Shown here in pieces: positions 24,501-39,500 of a stretch of 64,000 bases of DNA; within the stretch, counting starts at the first letter, position 1, and each line of letters starts with the position of its first letter. The stretch spans positions 186,001 through 250,000 of the forward strand of contig JAPDOI010000441.1 in NCBI GenBank assembly GCA_029168955.1, in the 5' to 3' direction. The notes beneath the pieces are model-generated. The model had not been told where the DNA came from. It saw nothing but the letters and a program-made list of their open reading frames with translations, and did not search any database. This DNA comes from Aplectana chamaeleonis. Taxonomy: Eukaryota; Nematoda; Chromadorea; Rhabditida; Cosmocercidae. The translations under genes were made by a program, and so were the position numbers.

Positions 24501-27500
24501 GTTAGGTTCGGATTTCGCGTTTTTTCGATGATCCGGATATCGAATCGTCAAAATTTCGAATCATTCGGACGGATATCCGAAAATATGCTAATCTGAACCA
24601 ATGGAACTTCAGTGCTTCGGGTCACCTCCGGCCCGACGCTCTGCGCATAGGACGCGAAGCGACATGCATGAACGCTTAGGGGCTTAGCAAAGCGGCATAG
24701 CGGCGCGACCTTATGAGCTGGCCTATAGATCGATAAGTCAGTACGGTAGCCCATCATAAGGTCGCGCCGCCCTGCGATGACACTCTACTCAGCCCCTTAT
24801 GAGGATGGCATGGAGCAGCTAAGCGGCCTACGCGTGAAGTGTCAAGTCAGAGGCGACCTGAAGCATATGCTGTCCCCATCGCGTACGGACGCAAGCACCT
24901 TAACTTTCCCGCATAAGTGTTTGAATTTTTTTCATTTTCTCTTGTTAGTCATCTGATTTTTAGCACAGGAATGCTTCATTATTATCAAATCTAATTTTTA
25001 AATAATTTTTTCGCTTTGCTGTAATTTTCAAGACGGTTTGTGTGTTTCAGATCTGGATAAAATCGAAAAAATGCTATTGGGCGGAGATGACCTTGCGCAG
25101 TAAAGTTGCGCTTCTTAGGCCTTTTTCAGAGTGCGGTCGCTGATCGCCGCGATGACATGTTTTGAATGCAGATCGACGTGCGCTGCGATCTTGATCGATG
25201 CTCATGTTTGTCATCCAATCGCGTCGCTCGGCGATCGAACTCTAAGAGAGGCCTTACGCACTGGGAACGGCATTCGCTCTAGGTCGCTCCTCGCTCAACG
25301 CTTCGCGCGCAGGACGCATGGCGGCTGCCTGCTCTCCTCGTAAACGTTTGTGCATGCTCCGAGCTCACTAACGCTCACAGTAGTAGGGGGACGATCTCGA
25401 CTACTCTTAAGTCGGGTAAAATATATGATTCCCACCACGGTCTGTTGTGAGAAAACCGCTCTTGCCATGGATTGTGGGAAAGTCCTTCTCAATGGTAGGA
25501 ATTACCCTGCGATTTTAGAAAACTGGTGTAGGCTGCTCACGTGTCAAACAACTACATATAGATCACCTCCAAGAATCGGTCTAGGTAAACCCGAAAAGTG
25601 CTTGGTAAAATTAAGCACTTTTTGATGCAAGCGGATGCGAGGAGCTATAGGTTCGAAACCGAATGCTTTCAGGCTGTGGGCCGATTAATGACGATTGGCT
25701 GGCTCGTTTTCTTCAATGTTCTCATAGTCATCTCATAGATTCCTCATCCTAGCAGGGATCGATCACCTGAGATTCACCCACAGTTTTCCTGTAGACCCCT
25801 AAAATTTCACGATTAGTTGTAGAGAATCCACGATTCGTCAGTAACCTGCCCGACAGCCGCTGTTCTCTCGCTAACCATCATTAGTGTGAGTCAGTCGAGC
25901 GGAAGGTGAGATTTTGTGTAAAAGACGTGAATTGAGTTTTCGTACTATGAATATACAGAAGAAAATGTGGGGCACTCGGAAACTTTTAGTACCTGAAACA
26001 TCATCCACGTTTTTCTCTGAATCCAGAAGCAGGTCGAGTTCCCTGAGTAGCGATAAACGCTTTTGAATAGAGAAATTATTGAGTTTTCCATCAGGCCGCG
26101 GCGGATTATCGTCGTTTGCGACCGAAATCTCGCTGATCGGTGACGCCGCACGGGTCTCCGATAATGATAGCCTCCGGTTCTTCCGCTAGAGTAATAATAA
26201 TAATAATAGGTTCGTCGGTTACTGAACAATGAAATTATAGTACTCATAGTAAGAAATGAAAGTACATAGAAATAGTTCACTACTATGCGATTGAAATCCT
26301 TGACGTTAAAAGCTTAGACACTAAAATTATGTATCCACCGCCGCTTTTTGAGCTGGAGTTGCGAAACAGTTGAAACTGGTTCGTTTAAGGCAGTGTTCAC
26401 GATAATCGTCAATTTTGAGATTATTCGTTATATTGATTAAGTGGCCCCGGGTAGAACTAAAATGGCGTAGAAACTGAGAAAAACGCACCAGAAGTACACG
26501 AAATCCTTAAGTATCACCTCGCCTCTTAAGTATCACAGGGAGTGTTTTTTGTGACAATGATTTTTTTGGCCTTATCCTTCAATTCTCTATTCTCTATTGA
26601 TCCGTTCTTTCCTTAGGGCCCTAACAAATCCTGCTTTGCATAAAATATTCTTCTGTTTCCGATTGACCTAATTTTACACCGGTGACAACCACCATGAGCA
26701 TGTTCATCCAACCGGACAACTAGTCCATGTTATAGAATAATGTCATTGAAATAAGACGTTTTAATGCGTTTCCCGCCGTTTCTTCGTAATTTTGCTAATA
26801 CTTGGAGGCCAACGCATTGTTTTATGTGAAAAACTCTGGAACGAAAATCATCGTGAACACTGCCTTTGAGGCTGGAAATCCTCTACTTCAGACGATGAAT
26901 GACTCCTTCTGACAGGTTAACGAGGTAGTAACACCTCCATAATCTGTGTTTTAGGCGGTGTTCCGTTTGCGATGCTCATGGGAGGAGTGTTGGAGCGAAA
27001 ACTTGGAGGACGACGGACAGCCTTGCTTGGTTCTGTAATGTACACGTAAGTATATCACTGCTCAACTTTTGTCTAAAGGCGTTGATCAGCTTCTTTGCGC
27101 GTCTTGGCGAATTTCTTCACCTTAGACTCAAGGTAGCGGCTCATTGTAGACCTCATCTGACTTTCCACCTCCTCCCCCCTTGCGCTAATTCGTCAACTGC
27201 CGCATACCCGATCTCTCTGATGCTCATCGTTTAGGATAGTTTCGAGGAAACGGAAATTCGCATTATTTGTAACACTGGCTGGGGTTTTTTTTACGCTGAT
27301 TCAGAGTAGATGTCTTGAAAACCTCGACTACGGTTGGTCATTCAGGAGATCAATCGGTCGCACTAGCAAAAACCGTCTGTTTTGGAACAAAACGTTACCG
27401 AAGAAGTAACTGATGAAGCTGAACTGTCTCAGAGTATGTGGCGAAGCAATTAGCCAGCTGCGTGTCTCCGTGAGCATAACCTAATCTATCGTCTGCTGCG

Positions 27501-30500
27501 GATTACCTGTGCTATGCACTGATTGTTGTGCATTGGGGTGGCAATTTGTTAATTCTTCTTAGCATCGTTTCTGAGGACATGGGACTAAATCTGGTCACGT
27601 CAAGAGGTGAAGAATGGAAGGGAGCAGGAGGAAGGAGTTACAAAAGCGATCCTCTTTGCTCTCTCTTTGCTCATGTGATGTTTGTGTTGTGTGCCATCAA
27701 CGCGCGTATTCAGCACTCTATTTGGGCATCAATCAGTTCCACTCGCTTGTTTGCCTCTGTCGCCACCCAACAAATCCCTCTCCCACTACCGAGCGCACCC
27801 AAAAACTGTCAACTCGTACCCATTCAACGAGGGTATTTGTCGACAGCGCATCTTTGATGAAGCCATTGCCGCCTGCCACTCTCCGATGACATTCAGAAGA
27901 ACCTGAAAAATGGCTGAATAGGATCAAATTAGTAAGAAGTACTGGTAATAAGGGTCTTGTAAAGAGGCTTGAGTTCTAAAATAAGTACGTATACTAGAAA
28001 ACAATAGCTGATTCTGAATGAAGAGAGAAAGTGGTCTAGTTTGCAGCCAGGGCTGGACACACGTCCCGGAATGCCGATTTGGAATATGCACCCCCCTTAG
28101 CCTGGTACCTCTTCAGCCCCACCCCCTTGAGAAATCAAAATCTGCTATTTCCCTAGAAGTCGGGCGCAGCAGCCATTATTTTCACTATCAGATTTTGATT
28201 GTGACAAACAAGTATCCAAAGAGCATTGAATAAAGAAAATTTTCGAAATTTTCAACAAAAAGGGCAGTGTCATTCCAAAGCTTCAGTGGAATCCCATGAA
28301 GAAAAATTTAAGTAAGACGGTAAGTTATTGGAATAGATAAGAAGCTATTGCAATGAATAGGTTTCTGTCGGATGTTCTCATGAACCTATGAAGTACTGTG
28401 CTTCTCTGGGCCAAATTCCGGTCCGCAATTGCGTCTCGACACGTTTTGCGGCCGCGCGCTTCCGATTCGCGAGAGTTTCCAGCGCCGCAGCCGCCGATCT
28501 GTTGACTCTAGGTGGGTTTTGGAAACTGGAAACCTAATAATGTTGGAGAAAAGTGCATAAAAAAGCCACATCGAGTCGGCTTTGGCGCTGGAAACTCGAA
28601 TGACTCGAGCGCGTGCGGCCGCAAAGCGTGTCGAGACGCAATTGCGGACCGGAATAGGGCCCAGATAAGCACAGTACTATGCTGTGTTTGATTACTCTGA
28701 AAAAGACAAAGTTATTTTTTCGTGATGTAGAAGCAAGTTAGGATTCACTTTATGCGTATGGACTGGGAAAAAAGTCCCAGTTGTATCCAGCTGGAACGCC
28801 GCGTTCAGTTAGAGCTCGGCTCGTCGTGCGACAAGGAGTTTTCCGCAGTTACATAACCCACACTTTAATGAACGCGCTCACAAAAATAAATTAAAAATGT
28901 AATTTATTAGAGAAAGGGGAGGGAAAAGGAACGGAACAGGAGGAAATGGAAGAAGACAGAGGTAGGATACTTCAAATGTACCCATTGTAGAAATTTAATG
29001 TAAATGAACAAGGTTGGAGCGGGGGTAAGTTTGTATTTGGCCGTGACAAGGTTCATTCAAAAGAACCTAGTCGATCAAAAGTAGCATTAAACACGAGAGC
29101 AAAAAACATTGGGAGAAAGAGGAGAATCTGTTGAACATTTTAGCATCAGAAGAATCATTCTTTGATGTGATTTAAAGACCTTGAATCTCGTTCCGGTTTA
29201 CCCCGCAAACTGGAACAAAACCGGGACGGGATTTGTCCCCTTCGAGACAAGATTCCCCTGAATCACATTAAATATAGATTCCTTCGATGCTAAAATGTTC
29301 AACAGATTCTCCTTTTTCTCCCAATGTTTTTTATTCTCGTGTTTAATGCTACTTTTGATCAACTAGGTTCGTTTAAATGAACCTTGTCACGGGCAAATAC
29401 TTGCCCCTGCTCCATCTTTGTTTTTTTTTACATTAAATTTCTACAATGGGTACATTGAAAGTATCCTACCTGTGCTTTCTTTCATTTCCTCCTGTTTCAT
29501 TCCTTTTCTCCCTTTCGTTCTCTAATAAATTAAATTTTAAAATTATTATTGTGAACGCGTCCATTCCAGTGTGTGTTTTGTAGCTGCGGAAAACTCCCTA
29601 TCGCATGGCAAGTCGAGTTCTAACTGAACTCGGCGTTCCAGCTGGATACAACTCGGGTTTCGTTAAAACACTCGACAGAAACTAATTAATATTGCAAAAA
29701 CAACCTGCGTAATTATCAGAAATTTGTGTTCGCGATGAAAAGCGGAGAAGAAGTCACGACAAATCAGAAGACATACATGTGCATTAATTTTTTCCTTAAA
29801 ATCGGAAAACGGGCCCTTCGTTCTTTTTTTGTGTGGTTTTTTGTGTTGAGCAAAAAAAACGATACTGAAATATTCGTAAAATAAATATCGTAAAAAAATA
29901 TGAAAAAGCAAGCACAGCAATTAACAAATCAATTTGGCATGAGCTCTGGTCATACTAAAAAAATCAATGGAGAAAGAACGAAGAAAAACGGCCAGCAAGT
30001 AAGTGAAAATTGTGTGGATCAGCTGACCCATCGGGTCGGCCCGCTCACATTAAGAAAGAGTTGTCCATCTGGGGTGGTAGTAAATGGTGTGTTAACCGCG
30101 AATAAACCGCCACCTCCAAGCCGCCAACATACCGCGAATTAAATGCAGTAGAGCCGCCAAATTAACAGGAACAAACCGCCACCTCCTGGCCGGCTACGAA
30201 CCGCGACGTAGGTGCCACGCTTTGTTGCCGGTTTAACGAGAGCTGCCCTCTGCTTACACATGCATTATGCGTGACCTTCGTCTGCATAAGTATTTTCTAC
30301 ACTTGGACACGAACGACGTTTACGGTGGAAAGACGAGGGATCGGAAAGATTATACAAGTAATGCTATTTATTTTATTCATTAGGAAGAGCTTTGAAAGGG
30401 AACTTCGTAATATTTTGCTTGTTCGAAACACGATCAAAATGATATTTTTTAAATTTTCCTTGTAAATCCTAATTCTCGTAATTTTTTGTGAGCTCCGTGA

Positions 30501-33500
30501 GTTTTCAGGACCACTCTCGAAAAGACATGTTAGATTAATCATTAGCCTCAATCAATCAATTGCGTGTGATCTGACAAAAGTTTGCATTCGTAGTAACTTT
30601 GTTAACTTTTTTTTTTCAAACAAAAGTTTTTTTGAAAGACAAAAAATTCATCGGAAGGGAATTTCGAGTGAACGAAAATTTGAGAATTTCTGGATGAATT
30701 ATTCACAAGGTGTTCTTGAAAAGGTAAGGCTAGGTGCGAAAAAGACATTCCGAAACTCGTCGAGTAATGCATAAATTCAAAGAATGTCCTGCATTCAACT
30801 GAAATGGATAGTTAAAAACTTATAAGAATGATGCTAAACTAGATAGTCTATTTTCGCTCTTGAAAAAGAATTCAAGTGTTTTTTTTTGGAAGCGTGCAAC
30901 TGAAGTCTGGCGTCCGAGATTGGGTTAGTGGTGTGGTTTCGGTCATTGATGCAGTTGAATTTGTGAAGTGCTTGCCGTCTTCTCAAAATGAAACTAATCC
31001 ACCGCCCGCAGTTAGTGCTGAAAATATATAGAAACACTGTTACTTACTCATATGCGCATCGTTTAAGGAAAAGATTTTGTACACATATTTCAAGGTAAGA
31101 ATTTGAAACACTTTGAGTGGCTCTACCAATGCACCAAAGCAACTGCGTCGCGGACCCTCAAAAAAAAAGAGGCCACGATGGCACTGATCTGGCAATGAAA
31201 GAGGAGTATTAGAATCTTGCAGAAAAAGGAGAACAAATTTAGTTGGTTCAGAAACAAGTTCGCATTTCTTTCCCACAAAACTCGCCCGATACGCCCCGAC
31301 TAACGCTGATTAATCATTACTAAAGCATCAAATCACTTGAAAATCAGTGGCTTGGAAAATTTTCACTTTTTTGCACTAAAAAAGTTGTAAAAACCCCTTC
31401 GAAACGCGAGCAAACAAATATTTTACTACATACTCCTCATAGCCTGTGCTATGCAATGAATTATGAAAATGAAACTAACCTGATAATAGCAAAGCGAATG
31501 AATTCCGGAAGAAAATAAACAAAAGCGGGAGAAGTGTCGGCGCTCGAAAGAAAATTAATAGCTGATTGGGAGGGATTGATTACTGCCACCAAAGAAGACG
31601 GCCAACGTGTTTCAGCAATGATCCCTGCTTTGTTTTTGATCCCTCATCGCCCGTTTCCCTGGCCGAAGCCGTTAAAAGGCTCTCCCTTGGAACACCTTTC
31701 AGTTTTAAAGATAGGGTGACGTCCTGAATCAAAATCGCTAACAGTGCTATCAAACTTCCTTAACCCTCTGCATTAATTAAACTCGTACTTGCCCCCAGTA
31801 TAGATGGTCAAAACTGTTCCTACTGTATCTTGCTAACCGCATTCAAAAACTCCTCGGGAGGAGTTTTTCGTTAACCGCCAGTTCCTCTCGCATTTCAGCA
31901 CTATTTCCGTGCTGTCTGCGAGAGTATGTTAAACGCGAACTTACCGCGAGGATGCCACATGGCGGAATTTTAGAGAAAAGAACAGACCTGAAAACGTTTT
32001 GAAAAGGCTATTTTTCGTAACAAAGGTTACAATTGTCGCTTTTTCGAGGCGTTTTCATTGGAAGTGTATAAGAGGCCTACCACTGGGGGATGTTAGGGTG
32101 AAACTAGAGCGAGTTCTCTCTTAACTATCAAGAGTTATCATTACAATCTGGTGTGGTTAAACTCGCGTTTAACGCGAATTCAACTCCTGTTAACTCGCGT
32201 TTAACACACCCAATTACTACCACCCCTGATTCAAAAGTTGGCCACGTGTGGAGTACTCTTTTTTAGAGTGATTAGCGCGTTTGAAAATGCGCATTGAAAC
32301 CTCCCTATTTTGTGGTAAAAGTGGTAAAAGAAAGGCAAAAGCAAGTCCCTCACCTAGTGGGAGGTTCGAAGCGCGAGACCATTTTCGATCATATTTTCGA
32401 AACACTTGGTATTTCGCTGCCTCTGGCTTAATCTAACCTATTTCTTATTATGAAGTTGGTTTGCATTTTCGATTCGCACGCGATAGTTCACTGTCGAGCT
32501 GACCCATTGGTCGCGGCTCTACCCTACACGGGTAGTGCGCTAAAGATTCATCCATAGAAGTGAAAAAAATCTCTGATATCAGATACTTTATACGGCAATC
32601 AATCAGTGTAACTCCGTTTGTAGGGGGCTTTTTGCGATTTCAGAGATACCCTTGTAATCAGCGTGTGATTCTATTCAAGGTGAGCAATAAATTTAAAAAC
32701 AAATATTTTTTTGACTTTCCTACGTATTTAGGCACCTTTCATAGTTGGCCGATCGAAGCCGGACGACTCATTATCAGATGTGGTGTGCTAAGATAGATAA
32801 GATAGATAGGATAGGGTAGGATATTCCACACTCGATAACGAGACGCCAGACGTCGGTCGGCAGTTTCGAACCGACCATGATGGTTTTCAGAGGCCGGATT
32901 CCCCAACTATCATACCCCGGGTATAAGGCCGCACCAGGGTATAATCTACCGCTTTTTCCCAAGCAGAACAGAAGGTTTCACCCTGAATCGCGTTTATCCC
33001 TGGGTACAATGGTTGAGGATTCTGGCCTCAGAATACCCTGCCGCGTACCATGAATATGTGGGAAACTCCCTGAATCCTGGGGCGCTGAGTTGGAAATACA
33101 CAAAGATTTCAGTCGAAAAACTGAGACACGTGAGTGTCACAGAATTCGAAATCGTGAGCCACACTGTGGGATGTGGTGCTCTTGTGCATATGTCGCGGTG
33201 GGTAGATGACCTTGCCGTACCGTAACCCAAAAACATTGCGCGAAACCCGGAAAAGAACCTGATGTTCTTATTCCCCCTCTGTACGGTGTTTGAGAGGGAA
33301 TTTTATTTCGACCTCTTGGGGCCCATAGGCCCTTGTGAATTTTCAGAGCGCCGGAAATCGAGAGTGTTTCCTTAAGCCTAGTTTTGACTGCACGTGGTCG
33401 CTGCGGCCATGCGAGGGACAACTGTTCCTTTTTCATCGCGCGTAATGGAAAGCCGCTCCAATTGTGATCGCTTCGTGGCAAACGTCCTACATCGCTGGGT

Positions 33501-36500
33501 CGCGGCGACGAAATCCTATGTTTCACTGCATCGCTGCTTGAAGAGCGATTCTCAATGGTCGCTGATCATCGCTCCATCGCTGCCATTATGGCAGCGATGG
33601 AGCGATTGCCAACTAATGACACGTTTCCTCTAGTGAATGTTGACCCTTTCACATGACAATATCAGTGTTTACGAGTCGAAACGTGTTATTGACTACAACC
33701 AGCCAATAATTTCACTGATTGATTGAATTTCTTCAATCATCCGTGAGGCTATGCACTATGAACAGAATCGCTGCCGCTGCTACATCGCTGCAGCAGCGGG
33801 TGTGAAATCGCTGCGATGAAAAACAGCAGCGATGCAGTCAAAACTAGACTTTAGCTCGAAGTTTGTTCAGAGTTGTTATTTGCAGCGCTGAACACGATTA
33901 TGGGGTCCAGCTTCAGTTTTGAGGAAGTTTAAAGGGAATGCATAATGACAATTAACTATGGTAATCCACTAGTAAATACCCGCAACTCTGTTAGGAGAAA
34001 CGGAGGGCCGGTATTAATGTCAAATTCGAATTTCTCGTCAACAATTAATTCTAGAAAATTGCGTTTCGTCCAAATGGCCACTTTCTCTAAGTGGCCTTTC
34101 CCTGTGAGAGACATTCAGAAGAATTCTGAATGAGGTCCTCCCTCCGCAATACTGTGCTGAATCCATATCTTAACTGGATTACGGTATGTGTGTGTGAGAT
34201 TCTCATCGCAGCTTTTACGTACCCCTTGATTACGGCTGGCGCGCACGCTTCTGAGTCGTAAACGCGCGCATTTAGAGTCATTTGCAGGTGCACCCTGAGC
34301 ACATTCTGGGGCACTTCACGCGAATTCATAGAGCGGAATGGCAACGAATCCCCGCACATACAACACCTACGAAGCTTCAGGCGAGGGAAGGGATGAAGAT
34401 CTACGATTTTTCAGAAAAATTAGTTTTATGCAATCAATGTCACAATGTAGAGAAAACTTCTTGGAAATGCCCTTGTTCGGCTGGAATTAGTAGCTCTCCG
34501 GGTTCGTTTGTTCAAACCCAACAGAAACGTTTAAATCAAGTCTTTGCCTCTATGTCTGGTTTCCGAGCTTTGTATTCCATGTGCCTTCAGCGACACCTTA
34601 TTATGATGTACTATTACGTATATCATACGCCATATTTAATATTTAGGCAAGTTAGAGGTACTGGAGTATCTAGGGACCGCACCTATGTGAACTCAGTTGA
34701 ATATTCGTACCTTAAAGACTTCGCACATTCAAATCGAAGCCATGGCTGATTTTGATAGTTTTAAATGAAAAAAATTCTTCCAAAGCTTTGACGAGGAAGG
34801 CTGAGTGGATGATCATGACTCACTGAGCAAGGCCGTGTAGAAATCTTTCTTAATGTTTTCGGGAACGGAAACGGAAGAAAAATGGCCAAAAAATGCCGGA
34901 AATTAGGAGACGGATGAGCACTCAAAAATTCGTGACAGCGCCTGCAGGTCTCCTTCGATAAAATGTGATCCCAGTCAATAAACTAGGGATTACTCAAATT
35001 GAAGTCAATGAGACATTTCACAATTCCGAATTTTCGCCTCTCGAATATTCGAAAAAGCGATTTAAAAAATATTCGCTGCATAAAAAAGCGCTCAATGGGC
35101 AGACTAGGCGCAAAAAAGCTTATCAAAATCGGCATTGGTGTGTCGCATAAGTCCATAACGTAGAGGAATATGTGTAGTAGAAAAAACTCCACAAAACCTT
35201 TCGATTCAGGAGAGAAAAACTATCGGGGAAAATCTTCCGAAAGCGCTCAGGTTGACGCCACAGCTTTTTCATGCTATCGTTTTATAGGCGAGGCGCAAAT
35301 GGAGGACACTGAATTTTGTGAACAACATCAGAAAGGTCATATGCTTGACGAAGCACTGAAAGTCGCATATGACTCTCAGCGTGTACGATGCCATCGAAAA
35401 CACAGTCTTGCTGAGAGAACGTCACTGGCGTCACCATTAACCTCATTTTCTTCCGTTTCCGTTACCAAAAACTTGGAAACGGAACCGAACAGCTCAAAAA
35501 GCATCGGAAATACGGAAACGGAACAGTTCCGCACAGCCCTGATCAACTACTAAATGACCTCAAAGCATTCAATTCCCTCTCTCCTACGCCTTTTTGGTGT
35601 ATTTGGTGTAACAAAACGAAAAATGCCGAGAATGGTTCTCCGCTTCAAACTTGCTACATAGGTTTTGAGAAAAATTTAACGCCAAAATATTTTGAAAGAA
35701 CCATGCGTACGTTTTGCTATAAGGATCTTCCGGCTACAGATCCCTCTGATGAGCAACTCTTCCTTATTTGTAGGCGAGCCTATTCACGCAATTTTCATCC
35801 CTTTTCTACCCGTCGTTTCGGCGTCATTCCTCCGTTTCTTTCCTGAGAATGACTTCAAAGCTAACGTTCCGGTAGAAAAAAAAACGAATTTTTTGTTTCG
35901 ATTTTTGGAGATGTGGGAAGACCTTAGACGCCTGAACTGTTGAAAAAAATTAGAAAACGACGAGAATCTTCCCTAGATTATTGCACTCTGCAGTCCGCTA
36001 CCTGTAGGAATACAATTCCAATTTCATAAAATTCGAAGTGGGCTAAAGAATACAATATTTCGAGGAGTTTGCTTCGGATGGGAAACAGTGTTCGAAGTTC
36101 AAAACTTGAGTTCATGGCGTTCATAAATTCTGTGGGGATCTGCCTCTCACCCCACTTTATCTCAGATATTTGCTGAGATTCCTGAATGCGCGTTCATTTA
36201 TGCATTCGAAACCAGGAGTCGAAAACCGCGGTTGCATGCAGTTGAGTCCCTGAACCACTTCAACACCATGGATTCGGACAGCGCCACCTTTTCCACCACA
36301 CGGTGGCGGTCGTCTGTGAAAAGTGACGAATGCGGCAAAGTCCGCAGTAATGGAGTGAGCGGCTTTCGGGACTCAACTGCATGTTTTGATCATATTCAAC
36401 ATAAGCAGATTTTTTTGACTTTGGAAAATGACGAAATTTAAATATTTTTTCCCAAAATTTTCTCATCAGATGTTGTTTTGGACTAGGTAGATTATTCTTT

Positions 36501-39500
36501 CAGCTCTGGAATAGCATTCACATACTATTCAATGCAATACTCGTTCGGAGCTGTCCTACTAACGATGGGATTTATTGCGAGTGTGGGTGGAAGCATAGCG
36601 TATAACGCCATTCTGACCACAGCTCAGCGAGTAAGTGAACAATCCGAGAGTATTGTGTAACTAGATGTTTCAACAAGCATACCTTTTTAGTGGTTTCCAG
36701 AAAATGTTGGCCTTGCTGGCGGCCTGATCGTCGGAGGCTATGGCTGCGGAGCTTTCGTGCTTTCACCTCTGCAGACGGCTTTCATCAATCCGCTCGACTA
36801 TCGAGTCAACAGCGATGGATTTTTCACTCAGACAGACCTTCTCGAAAGGGTAAGCTGAATAAGCATGTGTAGAAGGTTAGTCAGAAGGCAGACAGATGAA
36901 CTCTGTAAGCAACCCAGTTTGCAATATTTGGGGTCCGAATGGCGCTGCCTCTACGGATTACATTACTTCAGAACATCGATGCACTAAGATGAATATGGCG
37001 TGAGATCGGGTTTACGATTTCTTCTAGTGCAATATAAATATGAGCAATGGCTTCGATCCAGAAAGCTGTCTTGAGTGGTCGACCTTTCACGACGCGCGCC
37101 ATGCATCTCTGCAAATATAAACAGCGTCAGTGTCAATTGAGGACGACAAGTGGCTCCATGGATAGTTGATGTAACATGAGCTGTCAAAATTGCTATCAGT
37201 ATAGATTTAGAGTTCAATCGATAATCAGTATACACATGTAGATTCTTCATGAATATTGCAGAATAGTCCAGGACGCGTATACACTAGAAGTCGGCACGTG
37301 CAAATTTTGGTGAATGAATATGTGCAAGAGCATTGGCGTTTTTGCTTTTTTTTCGCTTAGATATGTACATATGATATACACCGTACAACCCACGTCAACG
37401 CGAAAAAGGTAGTGGTGAGGTTGCGTATTTTCACGCTCGACTTTTTCAAATTTTCGAATGAGTGAGTTTCCTAATAGCTCGAAATTGTTAAATTTCGAGT
37501 GATTGAGTTTTCGACTTATTTGATGTCAGCTGATTCACACGGACTACTTCTTTGTTCGAGTCTTTGGCCAAAATGCCATATCGGTACTTATATCACATCA
37601 ATCACAATACAGATCAAACATGTAATATCGGTATCGTACGTAGTGTGTGTGTCGGTTGGTTAAAACCCCTCGTTTAGGCTCTTTCTTGTTTTTGTTTACT
37701 ACATTTATTAATCTGCCTTCCTCACGATAATGGTGCCGTGAATGATGGCGCTGTAGCCGCTGTAGAGAATGCCGTGGATAATGGTGCTGTAGGCGCTGTA
37801 GAGAATACCGTGGATAATGCTGCTGTAGCCGCCGTAGAGAGTGCCGTGGATGATGGCGCTGTAGGCGCTGTAGAGAGTGCCGTGGATGATGGCGCTGTAG
37901 CCGCTGTAGAGAATGCCGTGGATAATGGTGCTGTAGGCGCTGTAGAGAATGCCGTGGATAATGCTGCTGTAGCCGCCGTAGAAAGTGCCGTGGATGATGG
38001 CGCTGTGGCCGCTGTAGAGAATGCCGTGGACAATGGTGCTGTAGGCGCTGTAGAGAGTGCCGTAGATGACGACGCTGTAGCCGCTGTAGAGAATTCCGTG
38101 GATAATGTTGCTGTAGCCGTCGTAGAGAATGTCGTGGATAATGGTGCTGTAGGCGCTGTAGAGAGTGCCGTGGATAATGGTGCTGTAGGCGCTGTAGAGA
38201 GTACCGTGGATGATGGTGCTGTAGCCGCTGTAGAGAGTGCCGTGGATAATGCTGCTGTAGCCGCAGTAGATAGTGCCGTGGATAATGGTGCTGTAGCCGC
38301 TGTAGAGAGTGCCGTGGATAATGCTGCTGTAGCCGCCGTAGAGAGTGCCGTGGATGATGGCGCTGTAGGCGCTGTAGAGAGTGCCGTGGAAAATGGTGCT
38401 GTAGGCGCTGTAGAGAGGACCGTGGATGATGTTGCTGTAGCCGCTGTAGATAGTGCCGTGGATAATGGGGCTGTAGCCGCTGTAGAGAGTGCCGTGGATA
38501 ATGCTGCTGTAGCCGCCGTAGAGAGTGCCGTGGATGATGGCGCTGTAGGCGCTGTAGAGAGTGCCGTGGATAATGGTGCTGTAGGCGCTGTAGAGAATGC
38601 CGTGGATAATGGTGCTGTAGGCGCTGTAGAGAATGCCGTGGATAATGCTGCTGTAGCCGCCGTAGAGAGTGCCGTGGATGATGGCGCTGTAGGCGCTGTA
38701 GAGAGTGCCGTGGATGATGGCGCTCTAGCCGCCGTAGAGAGTGCCGTGGATGATGGCGCTGTGGCCGCTGTAGAGAATGCCGTGGACAATGGTGCTGTAG
38801 GCGCTGTAGAGAGTGCCGTGGATGATGGTGCTGTAGGCGCTGTAGAGAGTACCGTGGATGATGGTGCTGTAGGCGCTCTAGAGAGTGCCGTGGATAATGC
38901 TGCTGTAGCCGCTGTAGAGAGTGCCGTGGATAATGCTGCTGTAGCCGCTGGAGATAGTGCCGTGGATAATGGTGCTGTAGCCGCTGTAGAGAGTGCCGTG
39001 GATAATGCTGCTGTAGCCGCCGTAGAGAGTGCCGTGGATGATGGCGCTGTAGGCGCTGTAGAGAGTGCCGTGGATGATGGCGCTGTAGCCGCCGTAGAGA
39101 GTGCCGTGGATGATGGCGCTGTGGCCGCTGTAGAGAATGCCGTGGACAATGGTGCTGTAGGCGCTGTAGAGAATGCCGTGGATAATGCTGCTGTAGCCGC
39201 CGTAGAGAGTGCCGTGGATGATGGTGCTGTAGGCGCTGTAGAGAGTACCGTGGATGATGGTGCTGTAGCCGCTGTAGAGAGTGCCGTGGATAATGCTGCT
39301 GTAGCCGCTGGAGATAGTGCCGTGGATAATGGTGCTGTAGCCGCTGTAGAGAGTGCCGTGGATAATGCTGCTGTAGCCGCCGTAGAGAGTGCCGTGGATG
39401 ATGGTGCTGTAGGCGCTGTAGAGAGTGCCGTGGATAATGGTGCTGTAGGCGCAGTAGAGAGTACCGTGGATAATGGTGCTGTAGGCGCTGTAGAGAATGC

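Larger units (their letters stand above)
12567..26954 (+). other. intron 1 of the MFS gene (14.4 kb) packed with mobile elements
   Basis: The intron is bounded by donor GTGAGT and acceptor TTTTAG. It contains the nested foldback/hAT complex (13713-18146), foldbacks at 19449 and 21032, the composite foldback at about 21820-24000 with a tRNA-like sequence, several degenerate minisatellites and a TTAA MITE at 26385. The missing TM1-TM2 exon should also be here, but I could not pick it out. Confidence 0.7.

Noticed and set aside
25625..25675. Possible tRNA from a B-box-like GGTTCGAAACC
   Set aside because: No matching A-box, acceptor stem or anticodon arm.
31845..31870. Stem-loop followed by T-run as a transcription terminator
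   Set aside because: Rho-independent terminators are bacterial; here the hairpin lies inside a eukaryotic mobile element.
34282..34749. 155-codon + frame with CxxC pairs as a small zinc-binding protein
   Set aside because: No recognisable family, no spacing typical of a zinc finger and no supporting gene structure.
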